A stretch of DNA of 35,195 nt from Pseudomonadota bacterium (GCA_028873515.1 JAGWIG010000026.1:1-35195); one strand, 5' to 3'. Shown: positions 24,076-33,882, counted from the first letter of the stretch. The notes: generated from the sequence alone by a model not told the origin. Made by a program: numbers and translations.

Positions 24076-25341
24076 ATGTTGATATTAACAATCTTCGCCA
24101 TGCTCTGCCTATTGTTGGTCATGTACATGATCAGCCGAGACTTCCTTTATCCGCCGGTAATTTTTACTGGCGTGTGGCTGATCAGTTTGGTCGGAGTTTT
24201 GCTTAGTGGAGACCTTTTTTACGAGCTATATGGGACTGCTCTGCTGGTTTACCTGATTGGGGCGATCGCATTTTCCGTAGGCGGTGTCTTGGGATTTTGG
24301 TTAATGTGTGGAAATACTAAACATGCTCAGATTGGTACGTCGAATGCATATTCGCGCCGTGCGATTTACCGTTTTCTTGATGTCGTGCTAATTGTCTTGG
24401 TCACGGGGTTGCCACTCTATTGGCGGGAAATTTCTAGCGGCGTTAGTAACGTAAATACGGAGTTGATGCTGTATACAATACGTCACAACGAAGTTGAAGC
24501 TAGTGGCAGCGCAGGTTCTTTTAATTTGATAAACAATTTTGGTGGCCTGGCGCAGTTCTTGGCTTTGGTGATGTTTTACGAAATAGATGGATCCTTCGAG
24601 AGAAGTTGGCGTGCCATCATTTCGGTTGTTCTCGCAATTGTGTATGGTGCAATGACTGGTACAAAAGGGGGGGTCGTCATCTTGTTGTTGACCCTCTACT
24701 TTATCTCCGCAATCAAGGGGCGTCGGTTTCGAGTTCTACCCCTGTTGGGAACCATTGGACTCGCTCTCTTTGGTTTTGCCGTTGGTGTGGTTGTTATTAA
24801 TTTGACATTCGAATCATATGCGAGCACGGGCGTCATGTTATCCGAGATTGCTGATCAGATACTTACCTATTGGCTTGGTGGCATTGTTGCTTTTCAGCGC
24901 ATTGCGGAAAATCCCAACGCCATCGAATCTACCCAGCCGATCTATCGTTTTTTTCTTGAGACAGCACACAGCTTGGGTATAAACGTGAAAGTCCCGTCTA
25001 TCCATGCAGACTACACCATGATCGGACCATCTATAAACGGTAATGTTTACACAATTTATTTTACTTATTTCAAGGATTGGGGGTGGTTTGGGACGGTTAT
25101 CATCATGTTGGTATTGGGGATGGGTTTAACATTTCTTTACAAGCGAGCAATGCAGGGAAAGACTATTGCAGTTTTGTTCTATGCCATGATGCTTGTTGGT
25201 TTGGTGATAAGTTTTAATGGTGAGCATTTTTTTCTTGGTCTTAACGGTTATATAAAAGCGTTTATATTTTTTTACGTTGTATACCAGCTTGTCCCGAACA
25301 TGGCGCGCAAGCCATATTGGAAATGGGAAGGACATGTTTAA
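24076..25341 (+). CDS. wzy: Wzy-type polysaccharide polymerase
   Basis: A 421-residue polytopic membrane protein with about ten hydrophobic segments and a large loop near residues 270-320 (between AFQRIAENPNAIE and TMIGPSINGNVYTIYFTYF), as in oligosaccharide-repeat polymerases. Sequence conservation in Wzy proteins is always low, so the call relies on topology, the GPSxNGNVYT-like loop and its position between wzx and the glycosyltransferases. It would join repeat units in the periplasm. Its last eight bases overlap the next gene. Confidence 0.8.
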   Translation: MLILTIFAMLCLLLVMYMISRDFLYPPVIFTGVWLISLVGVLLSGDLFYELYGTALLVYLIGAIAFSVGGVLGFWLMCGNTKHAQIGTSNAYSRRAIYRFLDVVLIVLVTGLPLYWREISSGVSNVNTELMLYTIRHNEVEASGSAGSFNLINNFGGLAQFLALVMFYEIDGSFERSWRAIISVVLAIVYGAMTGTKGGVVILLLTLYFISAIKGRRFRVLPLLGTIGLALFGFAVGVVVINLTFESYASTGVMLSEIADQILTYWLGGIVAFQRIAENPNAIESTQPIYRFFLETAHSLGINVKVPSIHADYTMIGPSINGNVYTIYFTYFKDWGWFGTVIIMLVLGMGLTFLYKRAMQGKTIAVLFYAMMLVGLVISFNGEHFFLGLNGYIKAFIFFYVVYQLVPNMARKPYWKWEGHV

Positions 25342-26350
25342 AGTCGCAGCTTTTACTGGCGGTATTGTTGTGCCGAGTGCTCGCTTCCGCGTCAGACAAT
25401 ATATACCGACTCTACAAGGCTACGGGGTGGCTTTGGAAGAAATGTGGTCCCGCTTTGGCTGTTATCCTCCGAAAGCCAAGTGGAAGCGCCCGATTTGGGC
25501 ATCTGCGACGCTCGCTGTTCAACTTCCTAATGTGGTCAAGTCTTGGCATTATGATGCGGTACTGTTGCAGCGGGAGATGCTCTCTACTTTTGTTACGCTT
25601 GAATCCTTGACTGGCAAGCCGAGAATCCTGGATGTGGATGATGCAATTTTTCTTAACCGGGGCGATTGTTTTGCTCGCCGTTTGGCTCAACTTGCCGATC
25701 GGGTAATTTGTGGGAATGCGTACTTGGCAGAGCGCTTCAGTGTTTGGAACCGAGACGTGACGGTTATTGCAACCACAGTGGATGCACAGCGGTATATACC
25801 GATAGCTAAGGGGACGGAGCGGGGCGACTCCATTGTGATTGGCTGGATAGGCACGTCTGCAAACTTGAAATACCTTTATGATCTTGAAGCTGCAATTGCA
25901 CAGGTGATGAAGTCCGTTCCTGGTGCACGGCTAAGGATTGTTTGCGATAAATGTCCAGCATTCCAAATAATTTCGAGCGATCGCGTAGATTTTATTCGCT
26001 GGAGTGAGGAAATAGAGGTGGCAAGTATTCAGGGGATGGACATCGGAATTATGCCGCTTGAGGATACAGAGTGGGCCCGCGGTAAATGCAGTTTTAAGAT
26101 GCTCCAATATATGTCCTGTGGCCTTCCTGTGGTGGTTTCACCGGTTGGCATGAATTTGGAGGTGCTTGCCTTGGGGACTGTGGGAATTGGAGCTGCGACC
26201 ATGGATCAGTGGATCGATGCGTTGCTGGTTTTGCTGAAGAACGCAAAATTGCGGACATGTATGGGAGTGGTGGGGCGTCAAGTGGTGGAAACATATTTCA
26301 GTATCGAGGTATTGGCGCCAAGGTTGGCTGTTGTTCTGAAAGGTGAGTGA
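25334..26350 (+). CDS. Glycosyltransferase, GT4-like
   Basis: A 338-residue GT-B fold protein. An N-terminal PSARFRVRQYIPTL segment is typical of a group of surface-polysaccharide transferases; the C-terminal half has WIGTSANLKYL and the SFKMLQYMSCGLPVVVSPVG donor-binding region. Substrates cannot be assigned. The ATG at 25334 has GGGAAGGA just before it; an earlier in-frame ATG at 25277 lies deep inside wzy and is less likely. It overlaps wzy by 8 bp and the next gene by 4 bp. Confidence 0.83.
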   Translation: MFKVAAFTGGIVVPSARFRVRQYIPTLQGYGVALEEMWSRFGCYPPKAKWKRPIWASATLAVQLPNVVKSWHYDAVLLQREMLSTFVTLESLTGKPRILDVDDAIFLNRGDCFARRLAQLADRVICGNAYLAERFSVWNRDVTVIATTVDAQRYIPIAKGTERGDSIVIGWIGTSANLKYLYDLEAAIAQVMKSVPGARLRIVCDKCPAFQIISSDRVDFIRWSEEIEVASIQGMDIGIMPLEDTEWARGKCSFKMLQYMSCGLPVVVSPVGMNLEVLALGTVGIGAATMDQWIDALLVLLKNAKLRTCMGVVGRQVVETYFSIEVLAPRLAVVLKGE

Positions 26351-27507
26351 GTCGTGAACTCGGTAAAGTTAAGTTGAAAACTCCAATCTGTCATATTATC
26401 GTTGGCCTAGACGTAGGTGGTGCCGAGACCATGCTCAAGCGGCTGATTGAGTCGAACCCTTCGAGTATTTCTGAGACCGTCGTTGTTTCTCTTACTTCAC
26501 TTGGCGTTATTGGTGAATCATTGCGTGCTCGGGGTGTTTGTGTGCATGCGCTAGGGATGTCATCGTTATGGCATTCTCCAATTATTCTGTTGAGATTGAT
26601 TCGTCTTATTCGTCAATATCGCCCTGCAGTTGTACAAACTTGGATGTACCATGCTGATCTGTTCGGTGGTTTGGCTGCGCGTTTGGCAGGTTCTTGTTCT
26701 GTTGTGTGGAATATACGTTCTACCGCTATTCCACAGGGCGCATTAAGCATTACGTTTTGGCTAGTTCGTTTTTGTGCAGTTTGCTCCTATTTTATTCCTG
26801 ATCGAATCATCTGCTGTGCCATCTCTGCCAAAACTGCGCATATTAAGTTGAGGTACGCGGAGCACAAAATGACTGTTATCCCTAATGGCTATGATTTTTC
26901 CGCTTTTGAACTTGATTTGAATTCAAGGGCAAGAATTCGGTTGGAGGCGGGAGCTAATGATGGCGATATAGTTATCGGCGTTGTCGGTCGCTTTGATCTG
27001 ATGAAAGATTATCATAATTTTGTCAATGCCGCATCCTATGTAGCTGCGAAACGTAGCGGTGTTAAATTCATTATGGTTGGACGTGGGAATGAATGGTCAA
27101 ACGATACACTCCGCGGCTGGATTGGAAAGGCGAATTTGATGAAGAGATTTCATCTGGTCGGGCAGCAAGCCAATGTCGTTCATTATCTTTCTGCTATGGA
27201 TGTTTTTTGTCTTTCATCAGTCAATGAAGCATTCCCGAATGTAGTGGTTGAAGCCATGGCGATAGGGTTGCCATGCGTCGTTACTCAGGCTGGTGACGCT
27301 GCCGATATTCTTGGAGACGCTGCCTTTGTTGTTCCAGTAAAAGATCCCGTTTTGCTTGCTGACGCTTTGTTGCGAATGTGTCACCTCAATCCGGTTGACC
27401 GCAGAATGCTTGGTGAAAGAAATGTAAAAAAGGTGAGGGAAGAATATGGTATTGAAAAAATAAGACGAAAATATGAAGAGGTTTACGATGAGGTATCAAG
27501 AAAATGA
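26347..27507 (+). CDS. Glycosyltransferase family 4
   Basis: A 386-residue GT-B retaining glycosyltransferase. The N-terminal GLDVGGAETMLKRLIE is the usual GGAE acceptor-loop motif, and the C-terminal EAFPNVVVE gives the E-x7-E donor-site pair. The central VVGRFDLMKDYHNFVNA begins the second Rossmann domain. The GTG start overlaps the previous stop (GTGA), and the stop overlaps the next start (ATGA), so the genes are coupled. Sugar specificity is unknown. Confidence 0.9.
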   Translation: MSRELGKVKLKTPICHIIVGLDVGGAETMLKRLIESNPSSISETVVVSLTSLGVIGESLRARGVCVHALGMSSLWHSPIILLRLIRLIRQYRPAVVQTWMYHADLFGGLAARLAGSCSVVWNIRSTAIPQGALSITFWLVRFCAVCSYFIPDRIICCAISAKTAHIKLRYAEHKMTVIPNGYDFSAFELDLNSRARIRLEAGANDGDIVIGVVGRFDLMKDYHNFVNAASYVAAKRSGVKFIMVGRGNEWSNDTLRGWIGKANLMKRFHLVGQQANVVHYLSAMDVFCLSSVNEAFPNVVVEAMAIGLPCVVTQAGDAADILGDAAFVVPVKDPVLLADALLRMCHLNPVDRRMLGERNVKKVREEYGIEKIRRKYEEVYDEVSRK

Positions 27508-28352
27508 ATAGAACCCAATTTAATAATTTGGACGTCAAAACTGTGGAAGGGTTTGGGGATGAATGGTCACGGTTTGATCAGACAGGTATGGCCGATATGG
27601 ATACAAAGCGACTATTTGATGGTTATTTTTCAGTTTTTCCTTGGGATGATTTGCCAAAGAATGCAATTGGTTTCGATCTTGGTTGCGGTAGTGGCCGTTG
27701 GGCAAAATTAGTTGCTCCGCGAGTAGGTCAACTGCACTGTATTGACCCAAGTGTTTCAATAGAGGTAGCACGAAAGAACCTACGCACTTTAGCTAATTGC
27801 GAGTTTCATCAGGCGGGTGTGGATGCCATTCCTTTACCTGACCAGTCTATGGACTTTGGTTATAGCTTGGGTGTGCTTCACCACATACCAGATACAAGTG
27901 CCGCGCTTGCTGCATGTGTGTCCAAGCTCAAGCCGGGAGCACCATTTTTGTTGTACCTGTACTATGCGTTCGATAATCGGCCAATGTGGTTTCGCATGCT
28001 CTGGCAAGTGAGCAACTGGGTTCGTAAGGTTGTGTCGCGTATGCCCCATGGCTTGCGGTATGTGACGAGTCAAACAATAGCGATTCTAGTTTATTTGCCT
28101 TTGGCACGATCAGCCAAGTTGATTGAAAATTTGGGATTTAAGGTTAATAACCTTCCACTTGCGCTATATCGCAATTGTGGGTTTTATGTGATGCGAACTG
28201 ATGCATTGGATCGCTTTGGTACACGCTTAGAGCAGCGCTTTACCAAGCAGGAAATTAAGAAAATGATGGAGTCTACCGGGTTGGAGAACATCAAGTTTAG
28301 CGAAGAAATTCCTTATTGGTGTGCGGTGGGTTACGCGAAGGCTAATTACTGA
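27504..28352 (+). CDS. Class I SAM-dependent methyltransferase
   Basis: A 282-residue soluble enzyme. Motif I FDLGCGSGRW is at residues 57-66, followed by an acidic HCIDPS at the end of strand 2 and LGVLHHIPD further on, as in small-molecule and sugar methyltransferases. It may O-methylate a sugar of the repeat unit, but no substrate can be read. Starts are coupled by ATGA to the preceding GT, and its stop overlaps the asparagine-synthase-like start (TGATG). Confidence 0.87.
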   Translation: MNRTQFNNLDVKTVEGFGDEWSRFDQTGMADMDTKRLFDGYFSVFPWDDLPKNAIGFDLGCGSGRWAKLVAPRVGQLHCIDPSVSIEVARKNLRTLANCEFHQAGVDAIPLPDQSMDFGYSLGVLHHIPDTSAALAACVSKLKPGAPFLLYLYYAFDNRPMWFRMLWQVSNWVRKVVSRMPHGLRYVTSQTIAILVYLPLARSAKLIENLGFKVNNLPLALYRNCGFYVMRTDALDRFGTRLEQRFTKQEIKKMMESTGLENIKFSEEIPYWCAVGYAKANY

Positions 28353-30301
28353 TGTGTGGTTTGGCTGGATTTCTCGGTGGCGTAGTTGATGTGGTGGGTG
28401 ACGAGACTTTGCTGAGCCACATGGCGGATACGCTTATCCATCGTGGGCCAGATGATGGCGGGGTTTGGTGTAACAGTGAACATCGAATTGGTCTGGTGCA
28501 TCGGCGTTTATCGGTTCTTGATCTATCGCCCAACGGGCATCAACCGATGGTTTCGGCGAGTGGTCGGTATGTGCTTTCGTTCAATGGGGAAATCTATAAC
28601 CATCTAGATTTAAGGTGCAAGATTCAAGGTGCTAGTGGCAAAGAACAAAACTGGCGCGGGCATTCGGATACTGAGACTTTACTTGCGGGGATTGAGGCTT
28701 GGGGGCTGGATGCCACACTTAAGAAATCAATTGGCATGTTTGCCATTTCCTTGTGGGATAGAGAAACAAACACGCTGGCATTGGCACGTGACCGGGTTGG
28801 CGAAAAGCCTCTGTATTACGGTTGGCAGGGCAGCGGCAAGAAGCGAGTGTTTTTGTTTGGCTCGGAGCTCAAGGCTCTTAAGGCGCATCCTGCTTTTGGG
28901 GCAGACATTGACCGTGGAGCACTTTGCTTGCTGTTGCGATACAATTATATCCCTGCACCGTATTCCATTTATCAAGGGATCGCCAAGCTGGAGCCTGGTT
29001 GTTTGTTGTCTGTTTCGCTGGCGCAACCTGAACCCAAAATTTGGAAGTATTGGGATGCGGTTGAAATGGCACGCGCTGGGGTGGCTCAACCATTTGCGGG
29101 CACGCCAGATCAGGCTGTTGACGCACTGGAAGTGTTGATCAAAGACGTGGTGCGCCAGCAGATGATGACGGATGTGCCGTTGGGCGCATTTTTGTCGGGG
29201 GGCATAGATTCCAGCACGGTGGTGGCGTTGATGCAGGCACAGTCTTCGCGCTCGGTCAAAACGTTCACCATCGGCTTCAACGAAAACAGTTACAACGAGG
29301 CCGTTCATGCCAAGGCCGTGGCGCGCCATTTGGGCACGGAGCATACCGAGCTATATGTCACGCCAGAACAGGCGATGGGAGTGATCCCACGTTTGCCTGC
29401 TTTATATTGCGAGCCATTTGCGGATTCATCGCAGATACCTACTTTTTTGGTGAGCCAGTTGGCCAAACAGCAAGTTACGGTGTCGCTGTCGGGTGATGCG
29501 GGCGATGAGTTGTTTTGCGGTTATAACCGTTATCAGTTGACTAACAACCTATGGAAAATACTGGCGCTCGTGCCAGCGCCGCTGCGTGCTTTGGTGGCGA
29601 AGGGCATTACTGCTGTTTCACCCGCTGGATGGGATAGTGTGGCTGGCATTATTCCGGGTGCGGGGCGCTCGGGCGACAAGTTGCACAAGGGGGCAGGCGT
29701 GTTGGCCAGTACTACGGTGAATGAGTTGTATCTGGGCATGGTGTCACATCTGCGTAAGCCGGCGGATTGGGTTATTGAGGGGCAGGAGCCTCCTACCTAT
29801 TTGACTGGTCTGCGCCCGGAGTTGGGTGCTTTGGGTGCAGTGGAACGAATGATGGCCCTGGATATGATCAGCTATTTGCCGGACGATATTCTGGTCAAGG
29901 TGGATCGTGCGGGGATGGGTGTATCGCTGGAAGGACGGGCGCCATTTCTGGATCATCGGATAGTCGAGTTTGCGTGGAGCTTGCCGTTGGAATACAAACT
30001 GCGCGATGGCCAAACAAAGTGGCCGTTGCGCCAAGTGCTTTACCGCCATGTGCCGCGCGAATTGATTGATCGTCCCAAGATGGGTTTCGGTGTGCCATTA
30101 CACGATTGGCTGCGTGGGCCATTACGAGATTGGGCAGAAAACTTGTTGAGCGAAGCGCGCTTGCGGCGCGAGGGATATTTTCGCCCGGAACCGGTTCGGG
30201 AAATGTGGGCAGAGCATTTGAGTGGTCGGCGAAACTGGATGGCCAATTTGTGGAGTGTGTTGATGTTTCAAGCATGGTTGGAAATGGAGAACATGAATTG
30301 A
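28352..30301 (+). CDS. Asparagine-synthase-type glutamine amidotransferase
   Basis: A 649-residue two-domain protein. Cys2 of MCGLAGFLGG is the class II glutaminase nucleophile, and HRGPDDGG and SFNGEIYNH complete that domain. The synthetase domain has the PP-loop SGGIDSS at residues 282-288, GFNENSYNEAVHAK and SLSGDAGDELFCGYNRY. All catalytic motifs are intact. In polysaccharide loci such AsnB paralogues (for example WbpS of P. aeruginosa O6) are associated with amidated uronic acids. With TviB- and TviC-like genes here, amidation of a GalNAcA-type residue is a reasonable inference. A housekeeping asparagine synthetase is less likely in this context. Confidence 0.92.
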   Translation: MCGLAGFLGGVVDVVGDETLLSHMADTLIHRGPDDGGVWCNSEHRIGLVHRRLSVLDLSPNGHQPMVSASGRYVLSFNGEIYNHLDLRCKIQGASGKEQNWRGHSDTETLLAGIEAWGLDATLKKSIGMFAISLWDRETNTLALARDRVGEKPLYYGWQGSGKKRVFLFGSELKALKAHPAFGADIDRGALCLLLRYNYIPAPYSIYQGIAKLEPGCLLSVSLAQPEPKIWKYWDAVEMARAGVAQPFAGTPDQAVDALEVLIKDVVRQQMMTDVPLGAFLSGGIDSSTVVALMQAQSSRSVKTFTIGFNENSYNEAVHAKAVARHLGTEHTELYVTPEQAMGVIPRLPALYCEPFADSSQIPTFLVSQLAKQQVTVSLSGDAGDELFCGYNRYQLTNNLWKILALVPAPLRALVAKGITAVSPAGWDSVAGIIPGAGRSGDKLHKGAGVLASTTVNELYLGMVSHLRKPADWVIEGQEPPTYLTGLRPELGALGAVERMMALDMISYLPDDILVKVDRAGMGVSLEGRAPFLDHRIVEFAWSLPLEYKLRDGQTKWPLRQVLYRHVPRELIDRPKMGFGVPLHDWLRGPLRDWAENLLSEARLRREGYFRPEPVREMWAEHLSGRRNWMANLWSVLMFQAWLEMENMN

Positions 30302-30318
30302 ATTTTTTGAGAACGTTC

Positions 30319-31054
30319 ATGAACGCAAATATAAGCCTCAGTAAATGGTTTGATAAGCAATTCTTGCCTACATCTTTCATTAAAGATGGAAATAAGGATT
30401 TCATTGTTGAAATGGCCCCATCCTATTTGCGTTACGGAATGAAAATTTACGATGTTGGGTGGGGGTAAGCAGCCCTTTGTGTCCCCCGAAAAGAAAGCCG
30501 CTTTAAGCTTAAATGTTGTAGGTATAGATATTAGTCAGTCAGAGTTGGATATTGCCCCCGTTGGGGGCTATGACGAAACGGTGTGTGCAGATATTGCAAA
30601 CGTTCATGGGGTCGGTGATGGTGACTTGGTGATTTGCCAAGCCGTGTTGGAACACGTTAAAGACACTGAGGGAGCGATGAGATCCATTGCTTCATTGTTA
30701 AAGCCAGGTGGGAAGGCTTTTTTTGTGCCGAGCCAAAACGCAGTGTTTGCCCGGCTTAACGTGTTGTTGCCAGAAAATCTTAAGCGGAAAATTTTGTATG
30801 GTGTTTACCCAAATGCTCGTGCTGCACAGGGATTTCCGAGCTTCTACCATAAATGTACCCCGGATGATTTCATCGATATGGCAAAACATAATGGATTGAC
30901 AGAGGTTGAATCACGCTATTACTACATTAGTAGTTATTTTAGTTTTTTGTTTCCCGTTTACTTAATTTGGCGAATTTGGGTTGTCTTATTCAAATTTTAT
31001 GCGAGTCACCAAGCGGCTGAAACCTTTTCGATGGTGTTGGTGAAGAATGCTTAG
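30319..31054 (+). pseudogene. SAM-dependent methyltransferase split by a +1 frameshift
   Basis: The first frame (30319-30468) reads YLRYGMKIYDVG and then hits a stop. The second (from about 30458 to 31054) continues GGGKQPFVSPEKK, VVGIDISQSELDIA and VCQAVLEHVKDTEG-like motifs through a C-terminal membrane-like segment (FSFLFPVYLIWRIWVVLF). Removing one G at 30457-30459 joins them as YDVGGGKQPF, a normal motif I, giving a roughly 245-residue protein. The damage lies in a G-rich stretch (GGGTGGGGG). It may be a real inactivating change, a sequencing error or, less likely, recoding. ATG at 30319 follows the asparagine-synthase gene by 17 bp. Confidence 0.85.
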
Positions 31055-31101
31055 TGCGCGGGTATTGAGGGAATGCGTTCAGTGAAAAAAATGATCTGTA
31101 T

Positions 31102-32229
31102 ATGAAAATAGTTATCGCTCTGAACACAGCCTGGAACCTAGTCAATTTTCGCGCAGGTTTGATAAGAGCATTTGTTGCAGATGGGTATGAGGTAGTGGCG
31201 GTTGCGCCTAATGATGAGTATGTCCCGCGCTTGGCGGAGTTGGGCTGTCGGTTTGTCGCGTTACCGATGGACAACAAGGGCACCCATCCCGGTCGCGATT
31301 TGTTGCTTTGTTTTAGATTTTTGAAATTGTTAAGACGTGAGCGACCTGATGTGTACCTGAGTTACACGGTCAAGCCGAATGTCTATGGATCGTTGGCTGC
31401 CCATGTTTTAGGAATTCCGGTGGTGAATAATATTGCCGGTTTGGGCGCGGTATTCATTCACAGTAACTGGGTTACCCGATTGGTGAAGCTACTTTACAAG
31501 ACGGCTCTGTCGCGTTCGCGACATGTGTTTTTCCAGAATGATGAAGACTTGCGGCAGTTCGTTGAGCAGGGTTTGGTTGTAAAAGATAAGGTGAGCAGGT
31601 TACCCGGTTCGGGAATTGATTTGAGCACTTTTGGTTATGCACCCATGGCAATATTGGGGAATCACCCCCTTGTTTTCCTGTTTGTTGCACGTTTGTTGTG
31701 GGATAAGGGCGTGGGCGAGTATGTTGAAGCAGCACGCATGGTTCGATGTCAATATCCGACGGTAAAGTTTCAGCTACTTGGCTTCATGGATGTGAAAAAT
31801 CCGACTGCAGTTTCTAGTGCCCAAGTGGGCGATTGGATAAAGGAGGGTGTAATTGAGTATCTTGGCGTGACGGATGATGTGAAACCTTATTTAGTTGAGG
31901 CCGATTGCATAGTGTTACCCTCATATCGCGAGGGTGTGCCACGCTCTTTGCTTGAGGCAGCTGCCGTAGGCAGGCCCATTGTGACGACCGATGCGGTAGG
32001 GTGTCGAGATGCTGTAGTTGATGGTGTAAATGGTTTGTTATGCCGTGTGGGAGATGCGGCTGATTTGGCCGTAAAATTGTTGCGCATGATAGAAATGAAT
32101 CCTGAAGAACGTATGCTGATGGGGTTGGCAGGCAGGAAAAAAATGGAGTGTGAGTTCGATGAAAAAATTGTGATTGATCGCTACTTGCGCGTTATTGAGG
32201 AGATTATTCCAAGTTCTGTTGCTATATGA
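31102..32229 (+). CDS. Glycosyltransferase family 4 (PglA/WbnH-like)
   Basis: A 375-residue GT-B enzyme. The N-terminal ALNTAWNLVNFRAGLI and the SYTVKPNVYGSLAA and NNIAGLG motifs match the group of GT4s that add the second sugar to an undecaprenyl-PP-linked N-acetylhexosamine, such as PglA and WbnH. The donor-site pair is EGVPRSLLE (E-x7-E). A GalNAc-type donor is therefore suggested but not shown. The ATG has no strong Shine-Dalgarno. It is the last plus-strand gene of the locus; manC converges on it. Confidence 0.88.
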   Translation: MKIVIALNTAWNLVNFRAGLIRAFVADGYEVVAVAPNDEYVPRLAELGCRFVALPMDNKGTHPGRDLLLCFRFLKLLRRERPDVYLSYTVKPNVYGSLAAHVLGIPVVNNIAGLGAVFIHSNWVTRLVKLLYKTALSRSRHVFFQNDEDLRQFVEQGLVVKDKVSRLPGSGIDLSTFGYAPMAILGNHPLVFLFVARLLWDKGVGEYVEAARMVRCQYPTVKFQLLGFMDVKNPTAVSSAQVGDWIKEGVIEYLGVTDDVKPYLVEADCIVLPSYREGVPRSLLEAAAVGRPIVTTDAVGCRDAVVDGVNGLLCRVGDAADLAVKLLRMIEMNPEERMLMGLAGRKKMECEFDEKIVIDRYLRVIEEIIPSSVAI

Positions 32230-32388
32230 TCTAATAGTTTTTGAGATGTGAGCCTTCTTGGAAAAGAGAATATATCAGGAGTTGTGAAAGTCAGGCAATA
32301 GACTGTATGAACCACTGGTCAATCGGGTTGAAATAATCTCTGAGAAAGTCTCTAAGTATAAATTTGTTTTGAATTGTGAAGAAGATGT

Positions 32389-33882
32389 TCAAATTGTACT
32401 TTTCTGAATCCTCCCATAAATATCATCAAACCGCACAATGTCATCCTCCCCTAAATACTGGCCACTCTGAATTTCGATGATTTCAACCGGAATGCGTCCC
32501 GGATTTTCAAGGCGGTGTTTCTGGGTCTTGGAAATGTAGGTGGACTGATTGGCCTCCAGATAGATTTCCGCTTCTCCCACACTTACTTTGGCCGTGCCGG
32601 AAATGACCACCCAGTGTTCAGCACGATGATAATGCATCTGCATGGAGAGTTTGGCACCGGGGTTGACGACAATGCGTTTGACCTTGAAGTGCGGCCCTTC
32701 TTCCAGTACCGTATAGGACCCCCAGGGGCGGGTGACTGTTTTATGAAGCTCAGCCAGTTCCGGATAATGGGCTTTGACCAGCGAGACAATCTCTTTCAAA
32801 TCTTGTGCCCGATCCCGGGAGCAGACCAGAGTGGCATCCCGTGTCTGGATAACGGCGAGATTCTGGATGCCAAGAGTTGCCAGGACGCCATGATCTGACC
32901 AGAGCAGATTGTCTTTACTATCCAGGTTCAGAATGTCTCCATGGGCCAGGTTTCCTGTTTTGTCTTTGTCCAGTTGCTGATAAATGGCTTCCCAGTTGCC
33001 GAGATCACTCCAGCCGATGTTGGCCGGAACTACGGCGACCCTGTTTGAGTTTTCCAGTAGGCCATAGTCGATAGACAGGTCAGGAAAACACTGATAGTGC
33101 TCCACTTTTGCTGATTTACAGGGCGTGGCCATGAGTTGACCAAGGGTTTGGTGTATTTCAGGCTGGAACTGGGCCAGACGATCTAACAGCTCAATCGCCC
33201 TGAACACAAAGATGCCTCCATTCCAGTAATAGCCACCTTGCTGAAGATAGGTTCGGGCGGTTTCTTCATCCGGTTTTTCGGTAAATTTCAGGACTTCATA
33301 GACATTCCGGCTAAAACCAGGGCAAGGTTGAAGTGGTTTTAAGGGCTCGGATTGTGCATGGATATAGCCGTAACCTGTGGCAGGATGATCAGGGGTCATT
33401 CCGAACAGGCTGATAAAACCTTCCGCTGCAGCACTTTCAGCACTGAGCCAGACGGCTTCGAATTCTTTCTGGTTGGCAATGGCATGATCGGATGAGAAGA
33501 CCCCGATCAGGGCTTCCGGATCTTTTGCATGGATGGTGGCACTAGCCCAGGCTATGGCTGGAAGCGTATTGCGCCCTATCGGTTCAATGAGCAGGTTGTC
33601 TGCAAGGGCGGGTGAGACCGCCAGAAGCTGGCCTGCCACTTCAAACTGGTAGTCCTGATGGACGACGGTCACGATATTTTGGGGGGTAACCAGGGGCAGG
33701 AGTCTTTTAGCCGTTTGTTGCAGGAGAGTTTCATCCCCGTTGAGGGCGAGCAGCTGTTTGGGTTTGGCAGAACGGGATAACGGCCACAGACGCGTGCCCG
33801 AGCCCCCTGCAAGGATGACAGCGAATCGATGGATATTTTGATTATTCGTTGCTGGCTGCGTTTCAGAATCTGTTGTGGGCAC
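32389..33882 (-). CDS. manC: Mannose-1-phosphate guanylyltransferase / mannose-6-phosphate isomerase
   Basis: A 497-residue bifunctional enzyme of the ManC/AlgA/WbpW type that makes GDP-mannose. The pyrophosphorylase signature LAGGSGTRLWPLSR is at residues 24-37, and KFTEKPDEETA lies in the sugar-binding part. The C-terminal cupin (about 385-490) has QMHYHRAEHW and the isomerase metal ligands, so both activities may be present. GTG start with AGGA eight bases upstream. An extended -10 (TGATAAAAT) precedes it on the minus strand. It converges on the polysaccharide operon with a 160-bp gap and has GC-rich codon use like the flanks, so it may be part of the core chromosome. Confidence 0.94.
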   Translation of the reverse strand: MPTTDSETQPATNNQNIHRFAVILAGGSGTRLWPLSRSAKPKQLLALNGDETLLQQTAKRLLPLVTPQNIVTVVHQDYQFEVAGQLLAVSPALADNLLIEPIGRNTLPAIAWASATIHAKDPEALIGVFSSDHAIANQKEFEAVWLSAESAAAEGFISLFGMTPDHPATGYGYIHAQSEPLKPLQPCPGFSRNVYEVLKFTEKPDEETARTYLQQGGYYWNGGIFVFRAIELLDRLAQFQPEIHQTLGQLMATPCKSAKVEHYQCFPDLSIDYGLLENSNRVAVVPANIGWSDLGNWEAIYQQLDKDKTGNLAHGDILNLDSKDNLLWSDHGVLATLGIQNLAVIQTRDATLVCSRDRAQDLKEIVSLVKAHYPELAELHKTVTRPWGSYTVLEEGPHFKVKRIVVNPGAKLSMQMHYHRAEHWVVISGTAKVSVGEAEIYLEANQSTYISKTQKHRLENPGRIPVEIIEIQSGQYLGEDDIVRFDDIYGRIQKSTI

